DNA of 64,000 nt from Prochlorococcus marinus str. MIT 0917 (GTDB lineage Bacteria > Cyanobacteriota > Cyanobacteriia > PCC-6307 > Cyanobiaceae), in the NCBI RefSeq assembly GCF_027359575.1, contig NZ_CP114784.1, positions 1 to 64,000 on the forward strand, given 5' to 3'. The number at the start of each line of letters is the position of its first letter. Position 1 is the stretch's first letter. Of this stretch, positions 9,048-17,957 are shown piece after piece. A program made the translations under genes and the position numbers. The notes beneath the pieces were generated by a model. That model was given only the letters and a program-made list of their open reading frames with translations. It searched no databases and had not been told where the DNA came from.

Positions 9048-9380
9048 TTATTTTTTGAAATTAATTTTTGAAAGATCCTCACAAATCTCGTCAAGAAGAT
9101 CAAGTTGTCCAGAAGAATTTAATTCAATGTTTTTCTTTGTTTTCCCTTCTCCACCGTTTGTCCATAACTCTTCAACTTCACAAAGTCGATTAGCAATTTT
9201 TGGGATTCCACCAGAGTTATAATCTTTTTTTAAAGATTCAATTAAAGTTGGCATTCTTGCTGAAGGGAGATTAAGAGTTTTGCAAAGTTCTGATTGTGTT
9301 CTACCAGTCTGCTTCAACCAATCTTTGATAAGAAGAATAAGATCTTCTTCCATATCTTTTGACCAGCGCTCTTTGCTCAT
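9048..9380 (-). CDS. Small helix-turn-helix-like hypothetical protein
   Basis: A 110-residue protein I do not recognise by name. Residues about 15-65 look like a compact helical DNA-binding domain of the XRE/HTH kind (KQTGRTQSELCKTLNLPSAR followed by MPTLIESLKK). The C-terminal half is a polar linker and an acidic helix (DLLDEICEDLSKINF). The ATG at 9380 overlaps the YkvA stop as ATGA, so translation is probably coupled; the frame also allows ATG at 9392. Position between the sigma factor/YkvA pair and the cytochrome suggests a regulator, but that is inference. Confidence 0.65.
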   Translation of the reverse strand: MSKERWSKDMEEDLILLIKDWLKQTGRTQSELCKTLNLPSARMPTLIESLKKDYNSGGIPKIANRLCEVEELWTNGGEGKTKKNIELNSSGQLDLLDEICEDLSKINFKK

Positions 9381-9742
9381 AGTGGAAACCATTTATCTAA
9401 CTTAGACTTTGCTCTGAACTTTATCTCTGGAGTGATGTGATGTTGCCAAAGGCTTATTACAGCGGTTAGAGCCACAAGATCATCGCTAAAACCTGAGGCA
9501 GGAATGAAGTCGGGAATTAAATCAACAGGAACAATTAAATAAGTAAGTGCTCCCATTATCGATATTCTCACTTGGGGAGGAGTTGAGTTGTCAATGATGA
9601 GTTCAAATCCCTCTAATGCTGGCTGTGCAATAACTCTGCCTGCTCTTAATAAGATCTTTTTAAGTAAGCCCTCGTCGATAACAGAACTTTCAATTACTTC
9701 TGCTTCAAATACTTCTTTATTTGAGTTTCTTGAACTAACCAC
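9377..9742 (-). CDS. YkvA/DUF1232-like small membrane-associated protein
   Basis: The 121-residue form contains the DUF1232 core: an amphipathic region then ALTYLIVPVDLIPDFIPASG (the PxDLIPDxxP motif), FSDDLVALTAVISLW, and a charged C-terminus. The family's function is not established. The open frame extends to 9877 inside the sigma-factor gene, but that part is an out-of-frame shadow. The GTG at 9742, two bases after the sigma-factor stop, is the natural start. The 3' end overlaps the HTH gene by 4 bp (ATGA). This arrangement indicates co-transcription with the sigma factor. Confidence 0.8.
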   Translation of the reverse strand: MVSSRNSNKEVFEAEVIESSVIDEGLLKKILLRAGRVIAQPALEGFELIIDNSTPPQVRISIMGALTYLIVPVDLIPDFIPASGFSDDLVALTAVISLWQHHITPEIKFRAKSKLDKWFPL

Positions 9743-9744
9743 AA

Positions 9745-10668
9745 TTAAATACTTGTCTCTAAAAGACCACTTTGAATCCCTGTCTTTCTCAATTTCCTTA
9801 ATGCACGTTGTACAACTTGTCTGCAATATTCCCTGCTGCAATTCATTTGTCGTGCTACTTCTGCTAACGTCCTCCATTCATTAGATCCATCTAGGCCAAA
9901 TCGAAGACTTAGTATCGTTCTCTCCTTAGGTGTGAGATTTGATTTGTCCAATAATGACCAAGCAGAAGCACTTCTTTCCGCTAATTCTGCTAGTTCCATA
10001 GGAGGAACTTCCTCACTCGGAAGAATATCGACAAGCTCTGATGGATCTGCTTTTGATTTGACTGCACCTTGCAAACTTACTGTGATGCTTCTCAATTCGC
10101 ATGCAAGCAATTCTTCTACTTCCTCTAAAGGAATTTTCATTTGTATTGCTATTTGGCTAGTTGAGGGATGAACTCCAAGTTCTTGCATTAGTCGAGACTT
10201 GGCAGCACGAAGTTTTGTTAGTTTTTCATTTATGTTTACAGGGATTCTTATGGTTCTACTTTGTGTTGACAGCGCTCTATTTAATCCTTGCCTAATCCAC
10301 CAGTATGCGTAAGTTGAAAACCTATGACCTCTTTTGGGATCATATTTCTCTACAGCTCTTGTTAAGCCTAAGGTACCTTCTTGAATCAAATCAAGAAGGT
10401 CAAGACCTTTACCTTGATAGCGTTTGGCCAAGTTCACAACAAGCCTCAAATTTGCTGTGATCATTTGATTCTTAGCACGCTCACCTGCTTTAAGTTTTTT
10501 CTTTTCTGCGCTTGAGTATTCGCACTCTGGCCCATTGCCTCCAGCTTGTTGGCAGCGTTCATTAAGTGCAACCATTGCTTGCACTTCTCTACCCATTGTG
10601 AGCTCTTGCTCTGGTGTGAGCAATTGGTGTCTTCCTATTTCTCCAAGAAAGTCGCTTAATGAACTCAC
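9745..10668 (-). CDS. Group 2 RNA polymerase sigma factor (RpoD/SigA-like)
   Basis: Alternative, non-essential-type sigma-70 factor that directs RNA polymerase to promoters. Present are region 1.2 ([20 protein letters not shown]), region 2 with the core-binding and -10 recognition helices ([35 protein letters not shown]), region 3 and region 4 with the -35 binding HTH ([20 protein letters not shown]). At 307 residues and without the long region 1.1, it is group 2 rather than the primary sigma. Which member (SigB-SigE type) I cannot decide. The start is GTG, supported by a strong Shine-Dalgarno sequence. The first gene of a four-gene minus-strand cluster. Confidence 0.93.
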   Translation of the reverse strand: MSSLSDFLGEIGRHQLLTPEQELTMGREVQAMVALNERCQQAGGNGPECEYSSAEKKKLKAGERAKNQMITANLRLVVNLAKRYQGKGLDLLDLIQEGTLGLTRAVEKYDPKRGHRFSTYAYWWIRQGLNRALSTQSRTIRIPVNINEKLTKLRAAKSRLMQELGVHPSTSQIAIQMKIPLEEVEELLACELRSITVSLQGAVKSKADPSELVDILPSEEVPPMELAELAERSASAWSLLDKSNLTPKERTILSLRFGLDGSNEWRTLAEVARQMNCSREYCRQVVQRALRKLRKTGIQSGLLETSI

Positions 10669-10676
10669 GATTTATT

Positions 10677-10681
10677 CCTCC
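10677..10681 (-). promoter_or_regulatory. Shine-Dalgarno sequence of the sigma factor gene
   Basis: GGAGG on the minus strand, 8 bases before the GTG at 10668. It is a near-perfect anti-16S match and decides the GTG start. It stands out because most starts in this window have weak or no such site, so this mRNA may be translated unusually efficiently. Confidence 0.75.
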
Positions 10682-11131
10682 TTGTATTTATAACCTAGAG
10701 AGAAATGGTTTACTTTCAATAGGCGTAATAAAGTGTTCGGAATTTATTAGTTGTCCTTTATATATTCTTAACGCCTTCAGTAGGTCAATTAAGCTAAAAG
10801 AATTTTTTGATATTTTTCACTTGGATCCTTTAAAAAGCGTTTAAATAAATTATTTTTTTTAATTAATATATCTCAAAACATACTAGTATCAATGAGTTTC
10901 TTAAAGTAGTTTTTTGATCTATAAAACTCTTTAAAGATTTTTTAGTCTCGAATAATTATTTTTAAACGCTACACCGGATTTTATGTAAAGGATAATTTAC
11001 CAAAGATATAAGAAAAATGTTGATTGTTTTTTTTTCTCTTTCAAGACTTTTTTATGAATACAATCCATTGTCTTTCTACCAAAGAAACTTATTTAAAAGT
11101 AAAAAAAATAATATAAGAGTTGGTTCTTTTT
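10682..11131. other. AT-rich intergenic region upstream of the sigma factor
   Basis: About 450 bases with no supportable gene. Short frames exist on both strands but lack family features. It should hold the sigma-factor promoter and the hisIE 3' end. The only structure I see is a 10-bp inverted repeat, AGCGTTTAAA (10836-10845) and TTTAAACGCT (10961-10970), 115 bases apart, and several poly-T runs. No tRNA or clear terminator is visible. Confidence 0.6.
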
Positions 11132-11776
11132 CTACTGATTTCTTCTTGGAGCACCTCTTCTTTTAACTAAAACTTTCAGAACTTCTTCCCATGAAACGTT
11201 TTGATGGGCTAAAGAAACTTGCATATGGAAAAGTAGATCTGCAGCCTCATTAGCAACTGAAATAGGATTTTTATCTTTACAAGCCATGATGAATTCGGCT
11301 GTCTCTTCACCTATCTTTTTTAGGATTTTATTATCGCCTTCCTTCAGAAGACTATTTGTATAGCTTCCCTCCTCAGGATTACTCTTACGACTCTCTATGA
11401 CTTTGAATAATTCACTACAAGCATCAGAAGGAGGGTAAAGAACGTCTTCATTTGTTTCTAAATCTTTAAAGAAACAACTTCTTTTCCCTGTATGGCATGC
11501 GATTGAACCAATTTGCTCAATTGATAAAAGTATCGTATCTGAATCGCAATCAGTCCTAATCCCTTTCAATTTTTGAAAATGACCGCTCGTTTTTCCTTTG
11601 TGCCAAAGCTCTTTCCTTGAACGACTCCAATAGTGAACCTCACCAGATTCTAATGTTTTCGTAATGGATTCTTTGTTCATCCATGCCATCATTAAAATTG
11701 AGCCATCGATCCAATCTTGCGCTATGGCTGGAATCAAGCCATTTTTATCAAAGTGAAGATTATCTATAAAAAGCAT
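11132..11776 (-). CDS. hisIE: Bifunctional phosphoribosyl-AMP cyclohydrolase / phosphoribosyl-ATP pyrophosphatase
   Basis: Catalyses the second and third steps of histidine synthesis. The HisI domain (about 1-110) shows [10 protein letters not shown] (59-68), the metal-binding DCDSD (76-80), and the zinc cysteines in ACHTGKRSC (C94, C101). The HisE domain (about 120-214) is an all-alpha MazG-like pyrophosphohydrolase with [10 protein letters not shown] and NEAADLLFH carrying the Mg2+-binding acidic residues. The fusion order is the usual bacterial one and the length (214) is normal. It diverges from the QueD-like gene with 77 bp between starts. Confidence 0.95.
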   Translation of the reverse strand: MLFIDNLHFDKNGLIPAIAQDWIDGSILMMAWMNKESITKTLESGEVHYWSRSRKELWHKGKTSGHFQKLKGIRTDCDSDTILLSIEQIGSIACHTGKRSCFFKDLETNEDVLYPPSDACSELFKVIESRKSNPEEGSYTNSLLKEGDNKILKKIGEETAEFIMACKDKNPISVANEAADLLFHMQVSLAHQNVSWEEVLKVLVKRRGAPRRNQ

Positions 11777-11853
11777 TTTAAATTAAGCCAATTAGGCTTT
11801 TTAACTCTAATTATTTAAATTTAATCCTCTATTGGTTTTTTATTCATCTTTTT

Positions 11854-12324
11854 ATGACGATTAAAGATATTCCATTTAATTGCTCAAAGCATTTTAAAGA
11901 CTATCCATGCTCTCACCGTCAATGGAAACATAAAGGACACTGTCGTTATGTTCATGGATACAGTCGAAGCTTTACCTTTTGTTTTGCTTCAAATGAACTT
12001 GATGAAAATGGCTTCGTTGTAGATTTCTCAAGTCTGAGACCTTTAGAAGAGCAGTTGAAAGATCATTTTGATCATACTTTTTTAGTCAATTTTGATGATC
12101 CTCTTCTTGAAACATGGAAGAACCTTCACTCTAGAGAAGTACTAGATCTTAGAGTTATGAAGAATGTTGGTATGGAATCAACTGCTGAATTAGTTTGGGG
12201 ATGGGCTAATGATTTATTATTTTCAAGAGAGAAAGGTAGATCTTGTTGTTGGAAAGCAATAGCTCACGAAAATGAAGTTAATTCCGCTAGTTATACCCTC
12301 TTCCCAAAGTGGTTTAAACCTTAA
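11854..12324 (+). CDS. QueD / 6-pyruvoyl-tetrahydropterin synthase-like protein
   Basis: Member of the 6-carboxytetrahydropterin (QueD)/PTPS fold family, 156 residues. Family features: the catalytic-type Cys C30, GFVVDFSSL (D57), the DH pair of the catalytic triad (D73-H74 in FDHTFLVN), GMESTAE and a late Glu (HENEVNSASY). In classical QueD three His bind zinc, two of them in HGH; here that motif is HGY (H34, Y36), and there is an extra Cys/His-rich insert (C19, H21, H26, H29) before C30. It may belong to the queuosine precursor pathway, but the altered metal site leaves the reaction open. It diverges from hisIE and converges on clpB. Confidence 0.75.
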   Translation: MTIKDIPFNCSKHFKDYPCSHRQWKHKGHCRYVHGYSRSFTFCFASNELDENGFVVDFSSLRPLEEQLKDHFDHTFLVNFDDPLLETWKNLHSREVLDLRVMKNVGMESTAELVWGWANDLLFSREKGRSCCWKAIAHENEVNSASYTLFPKWFKP

Positions 12325-12368
12325 TAAAGTAAGAGTTCTTGTTGAAATGAAATTAATATTTTAAGTTT

Positions 12369-14960
12369 TTAGTTGAAAATTAATTTTGATTCTTTATTCT
12401 CTATCTTTATAGTGCTTCCTTCTTTATATTTGCCTTTAAGAATATATTTTGCTATTTCACTTTCTAATTCTTTTTGAATAACTCTTTTTAAGGGCCTAGC
12501 ACCATAGCTTGGGTTGTATCCAATTTCAGTAATCAAAGATAGGACATCATCATCAATATCAAGCTCGATTCCTTTTGCTTCTAGCCTTTCTCTTAAACGA
12601 TTTAATTGCAAATCGACTACTTTAAGTAGAGTTTCTTTTTTAAGTGGTTCAAAATTAATTATTTCATCAAGTCTATTTAGAAATTCAGGCCTGAAGTTTG
12701 ATTTCAGTTCTTGATTAATAAGTTCATCTATATTTGTCGACGAATTATTAGTTATATCCTTATCAGAGATTAATTCGCTGCCTAAATTACTAGTGAGAAT
12801 AATAATAGTGTTTTTGAAATTAGTTGTTCTTCCTTGCCCATCCGTTACTCGGCCCTCATCAAGTATCTGTAGCAATACATTGAAAACATCTTTATGTGCT
12901 TTCTCAATTTCATCGAAAAGCAAAACGCAATAAGGTTTTCTTCTGATTGCTTCTGTTAATTGTCCACCTGCTTCGTAACCAACGTAACCAGGAGGAGCAC
13001 CAATTAAACGACTTATAGAGTGTTTTTCCATATATTCAGACATGTCTATTCTAATTAGAGCATTTTCACTATCAAAAAGTTGAGAAGCCAAAGCCTTAGA
13101 TAATTCAGTTTTACCGACGCCTGTCGGTCCTAAAAATAGAAAACTTGCTATTGGTTTATTTGGATCACTAAGTCCTGTCCTTGATCTTTGTATGGCAGAT
13201 GATATGGATTGGACGGCTTTATTTTGACCAATAACTTTTTTATGCAGCTCAGATTCAAGATTGAGTAATTTTTCAATTTCAGTTTGCGCAAGTCTTTTAA
13301 CTGGGATAGATGTCCACTTTGCAATAATTTCAGCTACATCATCAGCGACAACCTCCTCTCTCAAAAGTGATTTCTCAGCATTGTGAGATGAATTTTTTAA
13401 ATTAAGTTCTTTAGATTTTAAATTTTGTTGATAATTCACAAGGGTGCCGTATTCAAGTTCAGCCGCCCTGTTGAGGTCATAATTCCTCTTTGCTTTTTCT
13501 ATTTCTAATTGTACTTTCTCTATTTCTTCTTTAAGTGTTGAAATTTCTTCGATTGACTCTTTCTCTTGTTCCCATTTCTTGTTAACTTCAATTTGATTTT
13601 TTGTTAATAATGCTAGTTCCGTAGTAATTAATTCGAGTCTCTCTTTACTAGAAGAATCTGACTCACCTTGCAAAGATAATTTCTCCATCTCAAGTTGGAT
13701 GATTTTTCTATCAATCTCATCAATTTCTTCTGGTTTTGATGTTATTTCCATCTTTAAACGTGAGGCTGATTCATCTATTAGATCGATAGCTTTATCAGGT
13801 AAAAACCTCTCGGGTATATACCTATCACTCAAAATCGCCGCAGCTATGAGAGCGTTATCAGAGATACGAACACCATGATGGACTTCATATCTTTCTTTTA
13901 GTCCTCGTAAGATCGAAATCGTATCTTGGACTGAGGGTTGTTTTACAAGTATTTGCTGAAATCTTCTTTCCAGCGCAGGGTCTTTCTCAAAATGTTCTCT
14001 ATGTTCATTGATGGTTGTTGCTCCAATACATCTCAGTTCACCTCTAGCAAGCATTGGTTTTAGGAGATTACTTGCGTCCATTGCTCCACCACTCGCTCCT
14101 GCTCCGACGACAGTATGAATTTCATCGATGAACAAAATTATTTTTCCTTCTGAATCTGTGACGTTTTTAAGAACTGACTTAAGTCTCTCTTCAAATTCAC
14201 CACGGAATTTTGCACCTGCTATTAGAGCTCCCATGTCTAAGGAAATTAATTGACGGTCTTCAAGGGCTTTAGGAACATCTCCATTGATAATTCTTTGTGC
14301 TAAACCTTCAATGATTGCTGTTTTACCCACTCCAGCTTCCCCAATCAATACGGGATTATTTTTAGTTCTACGGCTAAGGATTTGAATCGTTCTTCGGATT
14401 TCCTCATCTCTTCCAATTACAGGATCTAATTTTCCATCTCTGGCTGCAGAAGTTAGGTCTAGGCCGTACTTCTGAAGAGCTTCGTAGCTATTTTCGGCAT
14501 TTTTCTGGGTCACTTTTTTGTCCCCTCTAATTGAATTTATAGCCTTAATAAGGCTGTTTTTGTTGATTTGATTTTGCTCAAATAACCTATGACAAACTCT
14601 CTCGTCATCAAATAGGGAAATCACTAAATGTTCGCTTGAAATAAAATCATCTTCGAATGATTGTTTAATGTTTTTTGCTCTTGAAATTGAAAAAGATATA
14701 TTTTTGCCAAAGAAAATTGATTCTTGAGCTTTAAGCATTTTTGGTTGGTTCTTTATAAATTCTTCTATTTCTGTAATTAGCTTTCTTATTATCCCGCCCG
14801 ACCTTTCTATTGTTTTTATTGCGATTTCATTTTTCTTTAGAAGAGACCAAAGAAGATGTTCTGTTTCTAAAGTCTGATGTTTTTCAGTTAATGCTAAATC
14901 TTTTGCATCAATGATCCCTTGCCAAGCACTGTTAGTAAAATCATCAGGATTTACCTTCAT
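12369..14960 (-). CDS. clpB: ClpB-family disaggregase (Hsp100)
   Basis: Hexameric ATP-driven chaperone that rescues aggregated proteins with DnaK. The 863-residue protein has the Clp N-domain (about 1-145), AAA-1 with Walker A GEAGVGKT (207-214) and [10 protein letters not shown], a long coiled-coil middle domain (about 405-525) rich in Glu/Lys that distinguishes ClpB from ClpA/C, AAA-2 with GPTGVGKTE (near 610), and the C-terminal D2-small domain. Cyanobacteria often have two ClpB paralogues; which one this is I cannot say. No CIRCE-type operator was seen upstream, but the 340-bp leader holds repeats noted separately. Confidence 0.95.
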   Translation of the reverse strand: MKVNPDDFTNSAWQGIIDAKDLALTEKHQTLETEHLLWSLLKKNEIAIKTIERSGGIIRKLITEIEEFIKNQPKMLKAQESIFFGKNISFSISRAKNIKQSFEDDFISSEHLVISLFDDERVCHRLFEQNQINKNSLIKAINSIRGDKKVTQKNAENSYEALQKYGLDLTSAARDGKLDPVIGRDEEIRRTIQILSRRTKNNPVLIGEAGVGKTAIIEGLAQRIINGDVPKALEDRQLISLDMGALIAGAKFRGEFEERLKSVLKNVTDSEGKIILFIDEIHTVVGAGASGGAMDASNLLKPMLARGELRCIGATTINEHREHFEKDPALERRFQQILVKQPSVQDTISILRGLKERYEVHHGVRISDNALIAAAILSDRYIPERFLPDKAIDLIDESASRLKMEITSKPEEIDEIDRKIIQLEMEKLSLQGESDSSSKERLELITTELALLTKNQIEVNKKWEQEKESIEEISTLKEEIEKVQLEIEKAKRNYDLNRAAELEYGTLVNYQQNLKSKELNLKNSSHNAEKSLLREEVVADDVAEIIAKWTSIPVKRLAQTEIEKLLNLESELHKKVIGQNKAVQSISSAIQRSRTGLSDPNKPIASFLFLGPTGVGKTELSKALASQLFDSENALIRIDMSEYMEKHSISRLIGAPPGYVGYEAGGQLTEAIRRKPYCVLLFDEIEKAHKDVFNVLLQILDEGRVTDGQGRTTNFKNTIIILTSNLGSELISDKDITNNSSTNIDELINQELKSNFRPEFLNRLDEIINFEPLKKETLLKVVDLQLNRLRERLEAKGIELDIDDDVLSLITEIGYNPSYGARPLKRVIQKELESEIAKYILKGKYKEGSTIKIENKESKLIFN

Positions 14961-15300
14961 CCTTTAACTTAATTTTTTCAGTTAGATACTATATCAAGTC
15001 TATTGATTGTATAAATATAAGAAAACCGTCCTATTTTGATTTGTCAAAATAAATTTGTGAGATCACTTTAAGCTTTTGGAACTAATTAGTTGAATTCTTA
15101 AAATCTTAATTTTAGCTAATTTAGGCATATGATTCATATTGATTAGCCTTTTTAATGAAATTAAAACTCTCCCATTTGATGGCGAATTAACATTTTTTCT
15201 AAACTAAAATAAACCATTTGATGTTTTAATTCGCAATAGTTTCTCATCTAAAAAAAATTATGCTTCGTTCTTTTTATTGAATTTCTAAATATATTTTTTC
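14961..15300. other. clpB upstream region with paired repeats
   Basis: 340 bases without a supportable gene, between the clpB start and the petE terminator. It contains a direct repeat, CCATTTGATG, at 15172-15181 and 15214-15223, and an inverted repeat, GCGAATTAA (15182-15190) against TTAATTCGC (15226-15234), which could form a stem with a 35-nt loop. This could be a clpB regulatory region or a small RNA. No -10/-35 pair is clear enough to call. Confidence 0.5.
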
Positions 15301-15330
15301 AAAAAAAAAGATGGGGGAGGCCCCATCTTT
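15301..15330 (-). terminator. Rho-independent terminator of petE
   Basis: On the minus strand a perfect 10-bp stem, AAAGATGGGG (15330-15321) and CCCCATCTTT (15316-15307), with a 4-nt loop is followed by a run of T (complement of the A run at 15301-15309). It lies about 20 bases after the petE stop and is the clearest terminator in the window. Confidence 0.92.
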
Positions 15331-15349
15331 AATAAATTCTTTTGGAGAT

Positions 15350-15700
15350 TTAGTTTACTACGATTTTTCCAACCATTCCTGCACCCCTATGAGGCTCGCA
15401 GTAAAAGTCGTATGTTCCAGCTGTGCTAAAAGTTCTCTCCCAAGACTCTCCTGGAGCAAAAGCTAAATCTGGATGACTTAGATCATCATTTCCGTCAAAA
15501 ACGGCATTATGAGGAGCAAGTTTGTTGTTTACAAACTTTACGGTGTCGCCAGCGCTTATGTTTAGGGTGCTTGGTTCAAAAGCAAGCATTCCTGCATCGG
15601 TGCCAAGCTTAACTTCAACAGTTGAAGCATTCACATTGGATACGCCAATTACTAGAAATGCAAAAAAAGCAAATAACGCTGTTGAAATAGAACGAATCAT
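15350..15700 (-). CDS. petE: Plastocyanin precursor
   Basis: Blue copper protein that carries electrons in the thylakoid lumen from cytochrome b6f to photosystem I. A Sec-type signal peptide covers about residues 1-25 (MIRS, a hydrophobic core, then NVNA before STVEVKLG). The copper ligands are all present: H64 (LAPHNAVF), C101, H104 and M109 ([10 protein letters not shown]). Mature length of about 91 residues is normal. It appears monocistronic, with its own terminator and a plausible promoter (TGTCAA, 16 bases, TAAAAT) shortly upstream. A purine-rich AGAGAAGAA before the ATG may serve as ribosome site. Confidence 0.97.
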   Translation of the reverse strand: MIRSISTALFAFFAFLVIGVSNVNASTVEVKLGTDAGMLAFEPSTLNISAGDTVKFVNNKLAPHNAVFDGNDDLSHPDLAFAPGESWERTFSTAGTYDFYCEPHRGAGMVGKIVVN

Positions 15701-15754
15701 GAAATTAATTCTTCTCTTTTTATAATTTTACTACGTTAGCTTCTGTTTGACATT

Positions 15755-16741
15755 TTAGTGTTTAGTTAGACCAGAATTATGTAAAACTTGACTTAGAGTT
15801 TTGGCATAGCTGATACCCCCAAAGGTTTCAGGAGAGGTTACGGGCTCATGTATAAAGTGTTTTTGTCTAAGACTAAATCTATCCCAGTTTGTAATTTGAA
15901 TGGGAAGTAATATAATGAGGAGCTCAACAAGCCAAGTCCAAAGAGGGATTTGAGGGACTTTACTCATTCCTTTCCATTTTAGAAGCGTCTGAATTACTAC
16001 ATCAATACTTATATAGGGTTGCCCTAAAACCAATTTTTTTATTTTAGTGCCAGTAATAGCTTGCGCAGGTTTGAAATTAGAGGTGGCTAAATGCCCGCAA
16101 ATGAAAGCAATATCTGCCGCGTGAATAAAATGAAACCTTGAAAATAATTTTATCCATCTTGCCAGCCAGATCCATTTCAATGCATCTCTAAGGCCTTTGG
16201 TCAGATAACTAGTTGGAAAATTACTTTTTCCGTCTAAACGACCACCAAAAACCAGTGTTGGAAATACAGTTATGATCTTAGTTGCAAGCTCATGTGATTC
16301 AAGCTCTCGGAGGCATTGTGCTTTCGTTTGTATATACTCTGTTCCATAGGTAAAAGCTTCCGGTAACAAATTTAAGTTTCTATCAAGAACACTTGCAGTT
16401 GAGAAATAAATTATTTGCTTGATATTGGAAGGATTTAGTAAATTGAGCAAATTTTTTACGGCATCAATATTTACTTCTTTCGCTCTTTTAGGATCACCCC
16501 AAGCAGTTGCAGTATGAATAACTCTGTTGACTTCTGAAATTTCTTTCTTGAACTTATTTGATTGTCTCAAATCTCCGACTAAAATTTTAATCCTTGGATT
16601 TTCTAAATTTATTGAAGTTATTTTTTTTGGATCTCTAACCCATAAAAATAATTCTGAACTTGAATTTTCGATTAGCCAATTTGTTATGTATTGTCCAACA
16701 CATCCACTTGCACCAGTAATCAGAATTATTTCGTTTTTCAA
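15755..16741 (-). CDS. NAD(P)-dependent epimerase/dehydratase family protein (extended SDR)
   Basis: Extended short-chain dehydrogenase fold, 328 residues. The N-terminal nucleotide-binding motif is GASGCVG (10-16), followed by GDLRQS, an STASV strand and the catalytic Y-x3-K in EYIQTKAQ. The C-terminal part ([20 protein letters not shown]) is hydrophobic and suggests membrane contact. The substrate is unknown; similar cyanobacterial proteins are annotated as nucleoside-diphosphate-sugar epimerases or sterol-dehydrogenase-like. Its start overlaps the hemE stop by 4 bp (ATGA), implying co-translation with hemE, which hints at, but does not prove, a pigment- or lipid-related role. Confidence 0.8.
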   Translation of the reverse strand: MKNEIILITGASGCVGQYITNWLIENSSSELFLWVRDPKKITSINLENPRIKILVGDLRQSNKFKKEISEVNRVIHTATAWGDPKRAKEVNIDAVKNLLNLLNPSNIKQIIYFSTASVLDRNLNLLPEAFTYGTEYIQTKAQCLRELESHELATKIITVFPTLVFGGRLDGKSNFPTSYLTKGLRDALKWIWLARWIKLFSRFHFIHAADIAFICGHLATSNFKPAQAITGTKIKKLVLGQPYISIDVVIQTLLKWKGMSKVPQIPLWTWLVELLIILLPIQITNWDRFSLRQKHFIHEPVTSPETFGGISYAKTLSQVLHNSGLTKH

Positions 16742-17796
16742 GATGAAACTTTTATAAGTTCATTGACGTTTTTGCCAGCCTCGAAAAATACTCTTGCATT
16801 TTCCTCTGGGGTCCCAGGAAGTATTCCATGACCAAGGTTAAGAATATGTTTTCTACCTTTGGCTTTTTTGACGACATCAACAATTCTTGATCTGATCGCA
16901 TTAGGAGTACCAAACAAAAGTCCTGGATCAACATTTCCTTGTACTCCTACTGTTTGAGGCAGCCTTTTTAGTCCATCCGCCATATCAACAGTCCAATCTA
17001 AAGAGACTATATCTACTCCGGTTTGTCCCATCCTTTCAAGAACTCCGGCACTGCCAGAGATATATAAAATCATGGGTGTATCTGGATGTTTATCTTTTAC
17101 TAAATTGACTACTTTTTGTTGATAAGGTGCAGCAAACTCGTCATAGTCTTGTGGACTTAATTGTCCTGCCCATGAATCAAACATTTGAACTACTTGGGCC
17201 CCAGATTCAATTTGATAGGACAAATAGTTCGCAATTGATTCTGCAAAGTGATTTAAAAGTTGATGCAGTAGTTCTGGCTCTTGGAATGCCATCGCCTTTA
17301 TAACTGCATAATTTTTGCTGCTTTTCCCTTCTACAACATATGCAGCAAGAGTCCATGGAGCACCTACAAACCCAAGAACTGCAGCCTTGTTCCCAACGCT
17401 TTCTCTTAGCCTTCCAAGGACTTCACCAACAAAAGACATGCTCTCTTCTGGTTGAAGAGGCTTTAAGTTTTTTACCTGCTTGAGGCTTCTTATTGGGTCA
17501 TTTATCAAGGGTCCTTTACTTTCAACGATGTCAAAGTTGATTCCCATTCCAGGAAGAGGAGTCAAGATATCTGAAAAAAGTATTACTCCATCTGGTTGAA
17601 AAGCTTTAAAAGGTTGCATTGAAATTTCATAAGAAAGATCGGGGTTTTCGGATCTTTCCCTGAAACTTGGATGATTGTCACGTAGGTCGCGATATACCTT
17701 CATGTATCTCCCCGCTTGTCGCATCATCCAAACCGGAGGCCTTTCAACATTTTCTCCGCGAGCTGCACGAAGTAGTAAAGGAGTAGTTTCGGTCAT
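16738..17796 (-). CDS. hemE: Uroporphyrinogen decarboxylase
   Basis: Converts uroporphyrinogen III to coproporphyrinogen III, on the path to haem and chlorophyll. Conserved features: the N-terminal [26 protein letters not shown] with the catalytic Asp, the [16 protein letters not shown] strand, the central FDSWAG, and the C-terminal [11 protein letters not shown]. Length 352 is normal. It overlaps the epimerase downstream and has about 160 bp upstream to glgB, enough for its own promoter. Confidence 0.97.
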   Translation of the reverse strand: MTETTPLLLRAARGENVERPPVWMMRQAGRYMKVYRDLRDNHPSFRERSENPDLSYEISMQPFKAFQPDGVILFSDILTPLPGMGINFDIVESKGPLINDPIRSLKQVKNLKPLQPEESMSFVGEVLGRLRESVGNKAAVLGFVGAPWTLAAYVVEGKSSKNYAVIKAMAFQEPELLHQLLNHFAESIANYLSYQIESGAQVVQMFDSWAGQLSPQDYDEFAAPYQQKVVNLVKDKHPDTPMILYISGSAGVLERMGQTGVDIVSLDWTVDMADGLKRLPQTVGVQGNVDPGLLFGTPNAIRSRIVDVVKKAKGRKHILNLGHGILPGTPEENARVFFEAGKNVNELIKVSS

Positions 17797-17957
17797 TATT
17801 TTGTCCGTTTAATCGAAAAACTTACATGAAGCAGTAACTTGAAAATCATGAAATACGTTCTCTGCAAAAGTTCGTCATACCTTTTGAATTTTTACATCCA
17901 GCCGACAGTTGAAATTAGTTTATGAGGCAAGGTTGAAACATTTCTATTCGAGGAAGG

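Noticed and set aside
9743-9877. N-terminal extension of the YkvA-like frame into the sigma-factor gene
   Set aside because: The sigma-factor frame there encodes its conserved C-terminus, so the extension is an out-of-frame shadow.
10659-10844. 61-residue plus-strand frame in the gap before the sigma factor
   Set aside because: No family features, low complexity, and it overlaps the start of the sigma-factor gene.
14961-15000. CIRCE heat-shock operator before clpB
   Set aside because: No TTAGCACTC-N9-GAGTGCTAA pattern or close variant is present.
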